Of a DNA stretch of 46,417 nt, positions 30,989 to 40,230 are shown piece by piece. Positions within the stretch are counted from its first letter, which is position 1. The number at the start of each line of letters is the position of its first letter. The position numbers were made by a program, and so were the translations under genes. Under the pieces are notes generated by a model. That model did no database searches, was not told the DNA's origin, and worked only from the letters and a program-made list of their open reading frames with translations. The stretch comes from an uncultured Bacteroidales bacterium (GTDB lineage Bacteria; Bacteroidota; Bacteroidia; Bacteroidales; FEN-979): the NCBI GenBank assembly GCA_903926565.1, contig CAIYJU010000067.1, positions 1-46,417 on the forward strand, given 5' to 3'.

Positions 30989-31019
30989 TTTGGTAAATCA
31001 GTTTATTATTTTAATTTTG
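30989..31019 (+). promoter_or_regulatory. Bacteroidota-type promoter at the right edge of the cluster
   Basis: TTTG at 30989-30992 and TAATTTTG at 31012-31019 are separated by 19 nt, a close match to the TTTG-N19-TAnnTTTG consensus. Transcription would begin near 31026, leaving a leader of about 113 nt before the ATG at 31139. This separates the secreted protein gene from the biosynthetic cluster. Confidence 0.65.
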
Positions 31020-31138
31020 TCTAAATAATAATCAATGTCTGCGCGCTCATGCGCCATAACACTGGCTATTTGATTTTTTCTGGTCTGAAATAACTGACCA
31101 ATTCACTTATTTTTAACCCACATACAAAGAGTTTAACC

Positions 31139-32953
31139 ATGAAACACTTACTTTGGCTTACTGCATTTATTTTTCTAATATTCAGCAATTTATCATCTGT
31201 TTTCTCCCAGAAAATGATGCTTGAAAAGGATTATGAAATTTCAAGGAAAGCAAAAAAAGGTTATTTAGGCAATGTCGAAGAAAAGGATAACGGGAATTTT
31301 GACATGATTTTCATTCTTCCTTCATCACAAAAAAAGATAAAATCTGAAATTTACCATTTCGATAAAGATGCTACGTTGTTGAATATCGATCGGGATGAAC
31401 TGGAAATAGAGCGGGCGAGGAAAAAATGGAGGTGGTTCAACTACAAAGGAGACTTCTTTTTAGCCAATAATATATCTGCCTCAGCAAATTTTTCTGCTGA
31501 TCTTGTATTCAGAAAAAAGAGAATTTCTGCGAAGTATAACTGGTGGACCGGTCAGTACGAACGGCGGGTAAAGATGCTCGAAAAAGTAAAACCTAAAAAT
31601 GAAGATGGTAAAAAGTATAAATTCTTTGGCGGAGTTTATGAAGTTGAAAGAGATAGTACAATCCTGGTAATGGCTATTAATGCCGGGGATCCAAAAGAGG
31701 AACTCTATGCAAGTTATGATTTATTAATAAGCGACAATGAGTTAAACATCAAGGTACTTGAAAAGGTACAATTTGACAATTCAATGACCTGTGTTTTTTC
31801 ACAGCCCTTAATGGATGATTTAAGTGAATCACTTGAAAATGATGACTTTCCCAGAGACTGGATTTTGATCTATGCTCCTACCAATGTGATTAAAAAGAAT
31901 GCAGCGCCTGATCCTCACATGTTCGAGTATCTGAGAATCACACCTGAAGGCAAAATAAAAGAACGCGTTAAATTCAATGCACCTACCGTGGGCTGGCGTA
32001 TTATAGATGCTTATGAAAAAGACAATGCTGTTCTGATCTACGGAATGGGAAGTGGGAAAGAAAGCAAATTTGTGAACCAGATCTTCAAAACCGGATGTGT
32101 CGCCACTACCAGTAACAATGCGGAAGACCAGGCAATGGCCAATGCGTCAAAAGGCGGTGCCTTTGGCGGGTTCTCAAAAATGGGAGCCACCTTTTCCGGC
32201 AAGGATGAAGTGGGTATTACCCAGGAAAAAGTTGATGAAGGGTTAGACCTTTTAACGTATAATTCTTTTGTGTTTTGTGTACTTCGTGATGGAGTTATCG
32301 GAAGTAAAATAACTGAAATTGATGAAGTTAATGAAAAGGCTACCTGTCCGCCGGATATGAAAAAACCATTAAAATTTGATGGAAAAATGTTTACTGTTTC
32401 AAATGTTGACTTCTTAAGTGACAAAACCATCGCCCTGAGCATCCAGGATTTCAAGAAAAGCAAATCCGATTACAGACCTTATATTTACAAGGGAATGTAT
32501 TTATTGCACTTTACGCCAAAAGGTGAACTGATCACCAATTACACTGTAGAAATCGAACAGAAAAGCAAGAAGGGCTTTTTTAATAATTCACCCTTAACCT
32601 CAGATATGATTCCTACCTCCAGTTCTGTTTATGAAAGTGCCGACAAGACAAAATTGAACTGGATCCTGCACATCGTAAAAGCCATCGACAAAGAATCAAG
32701 TTCGGATTGGAGCTATTTTGGCGGGTCCACCACAGTTACGACCACCTATAGTCCACTATTTTCAATACAATATGGCAGCATCGACATGAAAACAAAAAAA
32801 GCATCCGATTTTAAAACATTAGGGGAAGACGAGAAAAGAAAGTATTTCCTTTTTCCAAGTAATAATGTTTTATCGACCACTGATTATCTGTACTTTTTCA
32901 GTGAAACAACCAGAGGTGATAGATTACTGATTTCCAGACTTCCTAAGGAATAA
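31139..32953 (+). CDS. Secreted protein of unknown function (604 aa)
   Basis: A signal peptide is clear (hydrophobic residues 4-20, ending 'SSVFSQ'). The mature protein has no membrane segment. It is rich in lysine, with many alternating beta-type segments such as 'DILDFKKSKSDYRP'-like repeats around the middle and 'DYLYFFSETTRGDRLLISRL' at the end; a long propeller-like or beta-sandwich fold is possible. A glycine-rich stretch 'GGAFGGFSKMGATFSG' lies at about residue 340. I recognise no family. It has its own promoter and terminator and so is a single-gene unit. It is probably periplasmic or cell-surface and not part of the biosynthetic cluster. Confidence 0.8.
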   Translation: MKHLLWLTAFIFLIFSNLSSVFSQKMMLEKDYEISRKAKKGYLGNVEEKDNGNFDMIFILPSSQKKIKSEIYHFDKDATLLNIDRDELEIERARKKWRWFNYKGDFFLANNISASANFSADLVFRKKRISAKYNWWTGQYERRVKMLEKVKPKNEDGKKYKFFGGVYEVERDSTILVMAINAGDPKEELYASYDLLISDNELNIKVLEKVQFDNSMTCVFSQPLMDDLSESLENDDFPRDWILIYAPTNVIKKNAAPDPHMFEYLRITPEGKIKERVKFNAPTVGWRIIDAYEKDNAVLIYGMGSGKESKFVNQIFKTGCVATTSNNAEDQAMANASKGGAFGGFSKMGATFSGKDEVGITQEKVDEGLDLLTYNSFVFCVLRDGVIGSKITEIDEVNEKATCPPDMKKPLKFDGKMFTVSNVDFLSDKTIALSIQDFKKSKSDYRPYIYKGMYLLHFTPKGELITNYTVEIEQKSKKGFFNNSPLTSDMIPTSSSVYESADKTKLNWILHIVKAIDKESSSDWSYFGGSTTVTTTYSPLFSIQYGSIDMKTKKASDFKTLGEDEKRKYFLFPSNNVLSTTDYLYFFSETTRGDRLLISRLPKE

Positions 32954-32978
32954 AACTGTTTAACCATTTGATTTTAGG

Positions 32979-33012
32979 AAGCGGGACTGTAATTGGCAGT
33001 CCCGCTTTTTTT
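32979..33012 (+). terminator. Rho-independent terminator of the secreted-protein gene
   Basis: AAGCGGGACTG (32979-32989) pairs with CAGTCCCGCTT (32997-33007) around a 7-nt loop, followed by a run of T to 33012. The T-run is on the plus strand, so it serves the secreted-protein gene. The converging amidohydrolase stop lies inside the T-run. Confidence 0.85.
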
Positions 33013-34651
33013 ATCTTTCCAATACCACTTCACCGCCAATAAATGTTTGCAGTACTTTTATCTCTGGCACCAGTTTTATTGCAACCTGCATGATATCCTG
33101 GTCAAGAATTACAAAATCAGCATCTTTTCCAGCCTCCAGGCTTCCTTTTGAATGCTCCATAAAATCAGCTTTTGCAGCCCAGATTGTGATGGATCGCAAG
33201 GCTTCCTCACGTGATAACGCATTCTCAATCATGAATCCTCCCTCCGGAAACCCCTGAAGGTCTTTCCTCGCAACAGCTGCATAAAAGGTGAATAACGGGG
33301 AGATATTTTCAATCGGAAAATCAGTTCCATTGGCAATCCAGCCATTCTGCTGCATCAGGCGTTTATACGCGTATGCACCCGGGATCCTCTCCGGTCCAAG
33401 CCGGTCTTCCGCCCATTTCATATCAGAGGTGGCGTGGGTGGCCTGAACCGATGGAATCACCGAATATTCACCAAAAAGATGTATATCCCTGGAATCTACC
33501 ACCTGCGCATGTTCGATTCTCCACCGCCGGTCATTTTTGCCCTTTAACAATTTTCCGTAAATTTTGAGAACAAGGCTGGTGGCCGAATCTCCTATACAGT
33601 GAGTATTAACCTGGTATCCATGATCATATGCTATCCTGCATAGCTCTTTGATGGAATCAGGTGAAGTGACAATAATCCCGGAGGTGGATTGCATATCCGA
33701 ATAGGGTTGTTTAAGGCTGGCGGTTCTGCTGCCAAGACTGCCATCAGCATAAATTTTCACAGACCTCACCACCAGTTTATCGGTTATATAGGGCCCTTTT
33801 TCCACAAATTCGCTGATATTTTTCCTGTCAGGTGTCAGCATGGCGTAAACCTGCATCTTCAGTAACCCGCTTTTCTGCAACGAATCGATGGTTTGAACCT
33901 GGGAATAGTCGAGACCAGCATCACTAACCGTAGTCAGCCCCACGCCAAAACACTGTTGTTCCGCCATTTTTAACAAACCAAGTAATTCAGCACCTTTGGG
34001 TGAGGGTACTGTCGTGCGCATCAGGTCAGCAGCAGTTTCGCTTAAAATTCCGGTCAGGCTCCCGTTTTTGATTTCAACCTGGGCAGTGCCAAACCGGTTG
34101 GTTAAGCCTATGCCTGCTTTTGAAAGGGCTGCCTGGTTTGCCAGGACAACATGGCCGTCAACCCTGATCAGCATGACCGGAATACCCGGAAACAAGTCAT
34201 TCAGCTGCCTGTTGTCAGGAAAATTCTTATCGGACCACAAATTCTGGTCCCACCCCCTGCCGACGATCCATTTCCCGGCTGATCCATCACCGGCTTTCCG
34301 TATACGGTTCAGAACTTCATCAAATGATTTACACCCAAGCAGATCAATATATTGCAAACCCAGCGCATACCCCATGAAATGACAATGGGCATCAATAAAT
34401 CCGGGGAAAATGTATTTTTTTTCCAGGTCCACCACACTTGACGCAACAAAGTGTTCCGATATTGATTTGGCTGTACCTGTTGCAACGATCTTACCATTCA
34501 GCACCGCCATCGCTTCAACACGCGAGTTGTTCCTATCAACGGTATAAATATTGCCGTTTGTGTATATTACATCAACTTTATCTTTCATGGGTGGATTCCC
34601 GTTGAACAACCAGACAGTTAACAGTAAGGATAAAAGAATGTTACAACTCAT
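33011..34651 (-). CDS. YtcJ-like metal-dependent amidohydrolase, exported
   Basis: A 546-residue amidohydrolase of the PF07969 group. It has the metal-binding 'GFIDAHCHF' after the N-terminal beta domain, 'VDGHVVLAN', 'DGSLGSRTASL', 'NTHCIGDSA', 'WRIEHAQVV' and 'NGTDFPIENISP', the order seen in YtcJ-type enzymes. These hydrolyse amide or related bonds in small molecules; natural substrates are mostly unknown. From ATG 34651 there is a hydrophobic N-terminus (about residues 2-17) that could be a signal peptide; a shorter start at 34588 (MKDKVDVIY) would give a cytosolic protein. Single gene, divergent from the DUF6580 gene. Confidence 0.9.
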   Translation of the reverse strand: MSCNILLSLLLTVWLFNGNPPMKDKVDVIYTNGNIYTVDRNNSRVEAMAVLNGKIVATGTAKSISEHFVASSVVDLEKKYIFPGFIDAHCHFMGYALGLQYIDLLGCKSFDEVLNRIRKAGDGSAGKWIVGRGWDQNLWSDKNFPDNRQLNDLFPGIPVMLIRVDGHVVLANQAALSKAGIGLTNRFGTAQVEIKNGSLTGILSETAADLMRTTVPSPKGAELLGLLKMAEQQCFGVGLTTVSDAGLDYSQVQTIDSLQKSGLLKMQVYAMLTPDRKNISEFVEKGPYITDKLVVRSVKIYADGSLGSRTASLKQPYSDMQSTSGIIVTSPDSIKELCRIAYDHGYQVNTHCIGDSATSLVLKIYGKLLKGKNDRRWRIEHAQVVDSRDIHLFGEYSVIPSVQATHATSDMKWAEDRLGPERIPGAYAYKRLMQQNGWIANGTDFPIENISPLFTFYAAVARKDLQGFPEGGFMIENALSREEALRSITIWAAKADFMEHSKGSLEAGKDADFVILDQDIMQVAIKLVPEIKVLQTFIGGEVVLER

Positions 34652-34680
34652 TTTAAAATATTGGTTTAACGATTGTTTGC

Positions 34681-34688
34681 CAAAATTA
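34681..34688 (-). promoter_or_regulatory. -7 element upstream of the amidohydrolase
   Basis: On the minus strand this reads TAATTTTG, matching TAnnTTTG, 30 nt upstream of the start at 34651. No clear partner box. Confidence 0.35.
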
Positions 34689-34708
34689 GAAACTATTTTT
34701 CATAAGAC

Positions 34709-34740
34709 TTGACTTTTGTTAAAATGATTTACTATTTTTG
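34709..34740 (+). promoter_or_regulatory. Promoter of the DUF6580 gene
   Basis: TTG at 34709-34711 and TATTTTTG at 34733-34740 are 21 nt apart. Transcription from near 34747 leaves about 18 nt to ATG 34765, which argues against the in-frame TTG at 34738 as start. Confidence 0.5.
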
Positions 34741-34764
34741 TATGATTCTAAACATAATATATTA

Positions 34765-35325
34765 ATGAAATATAAGTCTATCAATCCTAGATTTATTGTT
34801 GTTTTTTCAGTTATTCTTGTTGCAGCCTTATTAAGGTTGCTGCCGCATTGGCCGAACTTTACGCCGATAGCAGCCATGGCTCTTTTTGCTGGTACCTATT
34901 TCGACAGAAAGCAATTTGCTTTCGCCATTCCGATCGCCGCGATGTTCATAAGCGATCTCGTTATTGGTCTGCATGCCAATATGCCTGCTGTTTACATGAG
35001 TTTTGCCATCACGGTTCTGATTGGTATTGCGATCCGTAAAAAAGTGAATGTGGGATCCGTTGTGCTGGCTTCATTTTCTTCAGCTGTTATCTTTTTCCTG
35101 ATAACAAACTTTTTTTCATGGATAGCCAGTCCATTCTACCCGCAAACCGCCGCCGGGCTTGCCGAATGTTATATTGCAGGCCTGATGTTTTTTAATGATG
35201 CAACCAACGGATTATCATTTTTCATGAATGATCTTCTGGGAACCACATTTTTCAGTGCGGCATTCTACGGAGCCTTCTATCTTGTTCAGATGAGGTTCCC
35301 GGTTCTGGACAGGTCCAGATTCTGA
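34765..35325 (+). CDS. DUF6580-family membrane protein
   Basis: A 186-residue membrane protein from ATG 34765 with about five helices. The N-terminal 'RLLPHWPNFTPIAAMALFAG' stretch and the later 'FFLITNFFSWI' and 'FFMNDLLGTTFFSAAFYG' are typical of the DUF6580 'putative transport protein' family, distantly like small S-component transporters for vitamins (ECF type). The transported compound is unknown. Bacteroidota genomes that need cobalamin-related import sometimes carry such proteins near B12 genes, but here it is between unrelated genes, so I make no link. It is followed by a terminator. Confidence 0.8.
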   Translation: MKYKSINPRFIVVFSVILVAALLRLLPHWPNFTPIAAMALFAGTYFDRKQFAFAIPIAAMFISDLVIGLHANMPAVYMSFAITVLIGIAIRKKVNVGSVVLASFSSAVIFFLITNFFSWIASPFYPQTAAGLAECYIAGLMFFNDATNGLSFFMNDLLGTTFFSAAFYGAFYLVQMRFPVLDRSRF

Positions 35326-35390
35326 TTGAATAACACTTAATCCTGTTTCGGAGAAAGAAGGAATTTTCTGAGAAACACGCTAATCGTTTT

Positions 35391-35425
35391 GCACCATTGA
35401 ATAATTTTTCAATGGTGCTTTATTT
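35391..35425 (+). terminator. Terminator between the DUF6580 gene and mutL
   Basis: GCACCATTGAA (35391-35401) pairs perfectly with TTCAATGGTGC (35408-35418), followed by TTTATTT. It ends the DUF6580 transcript. Confidence 0.8.
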
Positions 35426-35432
35426 TATTGGG

Positions 35433-35440
35433 TATTTTTG
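35433..35440 (+). promoter_or_regulatory. -7 element at the mutL start
   Basis: TATTTTTG matches TAnnTTTG but lies only 5 nt before ATG 35446. If used, the mRNA would be nearly leaderless. The TTG at 35428, an in-frame alternative start, would lie upstream of the transcript start, so ATG 35446 is favoured. Confidence 0.3.
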
Positions 35441-35445
35441 CTGTG

Positions 35446-37302
35446 ATGTCTGATATTATTCGCCTTTTACCTGATTCTGTTGCCAATCAGATTGCTGCCG
35501 GTGAAGTCGTTCAGCGACCCGCTTCTGCCGTTAAAGAGTTATTGGAGAATACCATTGATGCCGGTGCAACAGATATAAAACTGATTATCAAAGAATCCGG
35601 AAAATCACTCATCCAGGTTACCGACAATGGCTGCGGGATGTCGGAAAGAGACGCCCGGATGTGTTTTGAGCGTCATGCAACATCTAAAATTCAAAAGGCA
35701 GACGATCTCCTTGCCATCAGGACCCTTGGTTTTCGTGGTGAAGCGCTTGCATCCATCGCATCCATTGCCCAGGTCGAACTGAAAACAAAAAGGCATGAGG
35801 ATGAGATAGGGACATCCATCCTGATTGAAGGCACCGAATTTAAAGAACAATCGCCTGTCAGTTGCCAGAATGGAACGACCGTCAGCGTTAAAAATCTTTT
35901 CTTTAATGTTCCGGCCCGAAGAAATTTCCTGAAATCAAACACCCTTGAATTAAAGTACATCATCGAAGAGTTTTTCAGGGTGGCATTGGTTAATCCTGAC
36001 ATTTCATTCACATTTTATAACCAGGACAAAATCCTGTTTCAGTTGCCATCGGCCAATCTTAAACAAAGAATCATCAATCTTTACGGATCTTTTTATTCCC
36101 AGCGGCTCATTCCGGTTGAACAGCAAACGGATCTTGTCAATATCTCAGGATTCATAGGAAAGCCTGAATTTGCAAAGAAAACCCGGGGTGAACAATATTT
36201 TTTTGCCAATGGCCGGTTTATCAAAAGCGCCTATCTCCACAATGCAGTTGACAGGGCATTTAAAGAGTTGATTCCGGATGATTCAATTCCCTCCTACTTC
36301 CTGTTTATGGAAGTTGATCCTCAAACAATTGATGTTAACATCCATCCGACAAAGACTGAAATCAACTTCCAGGATATCAAAAGTATTTATGCAATCCTGC
36401 ATGCAGCCGTAAAACAATCTATCGGAAAATTCAGCCTCTCACCATCACTTGATTTTGATGTGGAACAAAGCATGAACTTCCCTCCTGTTCCCGAAAACCA
36501 CCCGATCCGGCAACCGGTAATTACTGTCAATCCTGATTATAACCCGTTTGAAAAGAAAGTACAGCCGCAGACAAGCTTTACGTTTCCCCCCAAACCATCC
36601 CCTTCCATCCAGGGGTGGCGTGATTTATACACTACCCAACCTCCGGATCCCCTGGCCGAATTGATTGAATTTCCAGTGATTACCAACGTGAATTCAGGAG
36701 ATACATCCAACGGGTTTACTGGTGGAACTCCTGTTAACCGAAAACCAGGCGTTCAGGTTAAAAATTCGTTTGTCGTAACAGATACGATCTCGGGAATTAT
36801 CATTATTGATCAGCAGCATGCGCACGAAAGGATCCTTTATGAAAGGTTTTTAGCTGCAGGCCGGTCAGAATCAAAACCCGGACAGCACCAGCTTATTCCC
36901 CAAACAATTACGCTGAACCCTGATGATGCGCAGCTGTTTCATGAATGGGATACCCACTTCCGCAACCTTGGTTTTGAAATCAATGACTTTGGAAAAGGAA
37001 GTTTTGTCGTTCATGCGATCCCGATGAACATCGAATCAGGTGACATCAGATTGTTTGTTGAATCAGTGCTGGAGTCATTAAAATCTTCCGGACAAGAGCC
37101 AAAAACAGACCATCAGCAGGTACTTGCCAAAACCATGGCAAAAAAGCTCTCCATTAAACGGGGAAAGAAAATACACCAGGAAGAGATTGACGCCCTTATT
37201 GAAAACCTTTTTTCCTGTAAGGTACCCGGTGTTTCACCTGACGGAAAGCCAACAATGTATGTGATTTCTTATGATGAATTGCATACCAAATTTAAAATTT
37301 AA
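35446..37302 (+). CDS. mutL: DNA mismatch repair protein MutL
   Basis: A 618-residue mismatch repair ATPase starting at ATG 35446. The GHKL ATPase motifs are all present near the N-terminus: 'KELLENTIDAG', 'DNGCGM', 'HATSKI' and 'TLGFRGEALASI'. The C-terminal dimerisation domain contains 'DQQHAHERILYE', which fits the metal-binding endonuclease motif (D)QHAxxERxxxE of MutL from organisms without MutH. It therefore probably nicks DNA itself after MutS recognition. A proline-rich linker lies at about residues 345-425. It is followed 13 nt later by the first rhomboid, an order common in Bacteroidota. Confidence 0.97.
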   Translation: MSDIIRLLPDSVANQIAAGEVVQRPASAVKELLENTIDAGATDIKLIIKESGKSLIQVTDNGCGMSERDARMCFERHATSKIQKADDLLAIRTLGFRGEALASIASIAQVELKTKRHEDEIGTSILIEGTEFKEQSPVSCQNGTTVSVKNLFFNVPARRNFLKSNTLELKYIIEEFFRVALVNPDISFTFYNQDKILFQLPSANLKQRIINLYGSFYSQRLIPVEQQTDLVNISGFIGKPEFAKKTRGEQYFFANGRFIKSAYLHNAVDRAFKELIPDDSIPSYFLFMEVDPQTIDVNIHPTKTEINFQDIKSIYAILHAAVKQSIGKFSLSPSLDFDVEQSMNFPPVPENHPIRQPVITVNPDYNPFEKKVQPQTSFTFPPKPSPSIQGWRDLYTTQPPDPLAELIEFPVITNVNSGDTSNGFTGGTPVNRKPGVQVKNSFVVTDTISGIIIIDQQHAHERILYERFLAAGRSESKPGQHQLIPQTITLNPDDAQLFHEWDTHFRNLGFEINDFGKGSFVVHAIPMNIESGDIRLFVESVLESLKSSGQEPKTDHQQVLAKTMAKKLSIKRGKKIHQEEIDALIENLFSCKVPGVSPDGKPTMYVISYDELHTKFKI

Positions 37303-37315
37303 CAGTTCATAATCT

Positions 37316-38158
37316 ATGTCTCAACAATATAGCCCGTCAGGATTCAACCTTCTTCCGCCGGTAGTAAAAAACCTATTGATTATCAATGGGTTGTTTTATC
37401 TCGCGACCGTTTCTTTTGAAACAGCCTTTGGCATTGACCTGGTAAACCTCATGGGCCTGCACTTCTTCGAATCAGATCTGTTCCGTCCTTACCAGTTTGT
37501 TTCCTACATGTTTTTGCACGGAAGCATTTCGCACGTTGTCTGGAACATGTTTGCATTATGGATGTTTGGATATTTGCTGGAGAATGTTTGGGGTTCGAAA
37601 CGGTTCTTAACATACTATATGATTACCGGTATTGGTGCTGCGATTATTCAATCTTTCGTAACCTGGTATGCATTTGCTCCTGTTCAGGTGGCTGTCCAGG
37701 AGTATCAGCAGCATGCCGGCATTCAAAATTTTGTTGCATTTGTGAACGCCTACCCGCCACATACACAACAGCTGTTTGATGATCTCAAAATCTTTCTGAC
37801 AAAGTGGAATGCCTCTCCGTTAAATGAAGAGAACATCATGATGTCAAAAGACTATATCACCCAGGTATGGCAGGATCATATCAGCACGCCAACTGTGGGT
37901 GCCTCTGGTGCCGTATACGGGATCCTGCTGGCATTTGGCATGATGTTTCCAAACATGCTGATATATGTCTATTTTCTCTTTCCCATCAAGGCAAAATGGA
38001 TCGTGATCATCTATGGTGCGCTCGAACTCTATTCCGGAATATCCAATAATCCAAGTGACAACGTAGCACATTTTGCTCACCTGGGGGGAATGATTTTTGG
38101 CTTCTTTTTAATACTCTACTGGAGAAAAAAACAACCTGGTTTTCATGGTGAACTATAA
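37316..38158 (+). CDS. Rhomboid family intramembrane serine protease 1
   Basis: A 280-residue polytopic membrane protein. The catalytic serine is in 'TVGASGAVYGIL' (GxSG) and the histidine in 'AHFAHLGGMIFG'; both are in the expected helices 4 and 6. The early 'YMFLHGSISHVVWNMFALW' is the conserved H-x-x-x-N region on helix 2. An insertion of about 70 residues between helices 3 and 4 ('QEYQQHAGIQNFVAFVN' region) is typical of the Bacteroidota form. It cleaves membrane-spanning substrates; targets unknown. Its last 14 nt overlap the second rhomboid gene. Confidence 0.93.
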   Translation: MSQQYSPSGFNLLPPVVKNLLIINGLFYLATVSFETAFGIDLVNLMGLHFFESDLFRPYQFVSYMFLHGSISHVVWNMFALWMFGYLLENVWGSKRFLTYYMITGIGAAIIQSFVTWYAFAPVQVAVQEYQQHAGIQNFVAFVNAYPPHTQQLFDDLKIFLTKWNASPLNEENIMMSKDYITQVWQDHISTPTVGASGAVYGILLAFGMMFPNMLIYVYFLFPIKAKWIVIIYGALELYSGISNNPSDNVAHFAHLGGMIFGFFLILYWRKKQPGFHGEL

Positions 38159-39083
38159 CTTCAATCAAAATCAAAACCCGTTTGACGATATCAAACGGTT
38201 TTTCAGGCAAGGTTCCGCCTTGTCAGTGCTGATATTGGTCAACGTAGCAATATGGCTCCTTGTACAGGTTTTAAAGGTCATTTTTTTCTTTTATAACAAC
38301 CCTGACGGGGACATTGTGGATGCGTTGCTCATGCACGGTTTTGCAATACCTGCTTCAATTCCTATGCTGGTTTTGAAACCATGGACCATGATCAGTTATA
38401 TGTTTCTGCATTTCGATATCTGGCATATCCTGTTTAACATGCTTTGGCTGTATTGGTTCGGCCGGATATTTACAGAGTTCCTGCCTTCAAGGCAATTGGT
38501 TGTAATTTATTTTCTGGGCGGAATCGCCGGCGGCCTCTTTTATGTCCTGGCATTCAATATCTTTCCCGTTTTTACTGAAATGATTCCGATATCTTTTGCG
38601 CTGGGCGCTTCTGCCTCAGTTATGGCAATCGTTGCCGCCATTGCAGTGTATGTGCCAAATTACACCATTCAGCTTTTTCTTGTCGGAAGATTGAAAATCA
38701 TCTACTTAGCTGTTATCCTGTTTGTCTTTGACTTTTTTATGATCCCTTCAGGAAATGCCGGCGGTCACATTGCGCACATCGGGGGAGGACTTTTCGGAGC
38801 CCTGTATATTTTGTTGTATCGCTACTCTAAAACAACCGTCCAGCCAGGAAATCCACCTGACTTTATCCGTAATCTTATCAACAGGTTCCGTCACAAACCC
38901 ACGACAAGCTATTCAACAGGAGGAAATTACGGGAGACCTGTTTCTGATGAAGATTATAATTTAAAAAAGAGAGATACACAGAAACGGGTTGATGAAATAC
39001 TGGAAAAAATCTCTAAAGGTGGCTACGATTGCCTGACAAAAGATGAAAAAGAGTTCCTTTTCAGAACATCAAATAAACGCTGA
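38145..39083 (+). CDS. Rhomboid family intramembrane protease 2 with C-terminal DUF6576-like tail
   Basis: A 312-residue rhomboid. Helix 2 has 'YMFLHFDIWHILFNMLWLYW', the serine is in 'ALGASASVMAI' (GxSA, the second glycine is alanine) and the histidine is in 'GGHIAHIGGGLFG'. It should be catalytically competent because the Ser-His pair is intact. After the membrane domain comes a soluble tail with 'DEILEKISKGGYDCLTKDE', a short helical module common at the C-terminus of Bacteroidota rhomboids. It overlaps the first rhomboid by 14 nt and precedes the EEP hydrolase by about 15 nt, in the same operon as mutL. Confidence 0.92.
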   Translation: MVNYNFNQNQNPFDDIKRFFRQGSALSVLILVNVAIWLLVQVLKVIFFFYNNPDGDIVDALLMHGFAIPASIPMLVLKPWTMISYMFLHFDIWHILFNMLWLYWFGRIFTEFLPSRQLVVIYFLGGIAGGLFYVLAFNIFPVFTEMIPISFALGASASVMAIVAAIAVYVPNYTIQLFLVGRLKIIYLAVILFVFDFFMIPSGNAGGHIAHIGGGLFGALYILLYRYSKTTVQPGNPPDFIRNLINRFRHKPTTSYSTGGNYGRPVSDEDYNLKKRDTQKRVDEILEKISKGGYDCLTKDEKEFLFRTSNKR

Positions 39084-39097
39084 CAAACCCTAAACGA

Positions 39098-40219
39098 TTG
39101 ATGATGAAAGGTCGGTCAATCATTAAAAGTATTTTCTATTTTCTCAATGTATTTGCAGTTGCTGGCTTGCTTGCATCCTATCTTGCGGCATTTATTAGTC
39201 CGGAGAAGTTCTGGATACTTGCATTTTTCGGCTTGTCTTATCCTATATTTCTCATTATCAACATCTTATTCGTAATTTTCTGGCTCTTTACCTGGAATCG
39301 GTTTGTTTTTGTCTCACTCATTGCCATTCTTACCGGCTTCACCAACATGCTTGCGATCTACCCGATCCGTTTTACCAAACAAACTGAATCACAACTGCCG
39401 AAGATCAAAATTGTCAGTTTTAATGTTCATTCACTGTATGGAAATCAAAAAGCAGATAACAACCAGGAGACCAAAAGCAAGGTAACTGAATTTCTCTCCA
39501 GGCAAAATGCAGACATCATTTGTGTGCAGGAGTTTTTCGCCATTGGCGAGGATTTTTCGCAGACTCTTTCGAAATTTGCAACTTCAATCCACCTTGATTA
39601 TTACGCGTTTAAAAACTACAGGGAATTTGACAACAAACGAAAAATCAATGCCATCGCAACATTTTCGCGCTATCCTATTGTAAAATTCGGTTTTCTGAGG
39701 CTTCCGGGGCGCAGCTATTACGCGATCTACAGCGACCTTGTAATCAATGGAGATACGGTAAGGCTTTATAATCTGCACCTTGAATCGATCCGGTTTGGAA
39801 ATGCAGATTACAATTTTTATACCCAGCTGACTGAACCGGATGAAGAGGAGACAGCCACAATTCAGGAAGGATCCAAAAGGATGTTGTGGAAACTACGTAA
39901 GGCATTTATTATCAGGGCTAAACAAGTAAATATTTTATCTGCACACATTTCCTCGTGCAGATATCCTGTCGTCCTTTCCGGCGATTTTAACGATACACCT
40001 TCATCATACACATACCATCAACTGACCAGGAGATTGTCAGATTCATTTGTTGAGAGTGGCCATGGGCTGTTTCAAAGTACCTATGCAGGTAAACTGCCAT
40101 CATTCAGGATTGACTATGTACTTCATTCGAAGGAGTTTAAATCTGTTTCCTTTCAAAATTTCGACGTCTATTTGTCAGATCATTTCCCAATTACCACCAC
40201 CCTGGTAAAAACACCTTAA
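39098..40219 (+). CDS. Membrane-anchored endonuclease/exonuclease/phosphatase family protein
   Basis: A ~373-residue protein (start TTG 39098 or one of the ATGs at 39101/39104). The first ~95 residues hold three hydrophobic helices ('SIFYFLNVFAVAGLLASYL', 'PIFLIINILFVIFWLF', 'FVSLIAILTGFTNML'). The rest is a metal-dependent EEP domain with 'SFNVHSLYG', 'IICVQEFF', 'YNLHLES', 'SGDFNDTP', 'RIDYVLHS' and 'SDHFPI', the full set of active-site segments. The catalytic domain is probably periplasmic and cleaves phosphodiesters or phosphoester lipids. Its place after the rhomboid pair is typical of Bacteroidota. Confidence 0.9.
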   Translation: MMMKGRSIIKSIFYFLNVFAVAGLLASYLAAFISPEKFWILAFFGLSYPIFLIINILFVIFWLFTWNRFVFVSLIAILTGFTNMLAIYPIRFTKQTESQLPKIKIVSFNVHSLYGNQKADNNQETKSKVTEFLSRQNADIICVQEFFAIGEDFSQTLSKFATSIHLDYYAFKNYREFDNKRKINAIATFSRYPIVKFGFLRLPGRSYYAIYSDLVINGDTVRLYNLHLESIRFGNADYNFYTQLTEPDEEETATIQEGSKRMLWKLRKAFIIRAKQVNILSAHISSCRYPVVLSGDFNDTPSSYTYHQLTRRLSDSFVESGHGLFQSTYAGKLPSFRIDYVLHSKEFKSVSFQNFDVYLSDHFPITTTLVKTP

Positions 40220-40230
40220 AACCGAACAAC

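Noticed and set aside
31035..31073. 12-codon leader peptide in the 5' leader of the secreted-protein gene
   Set aside because: A short open frame in an AT-rich leader is expected by chance; no ribosome site, regulatory codons or attenuator are visible.
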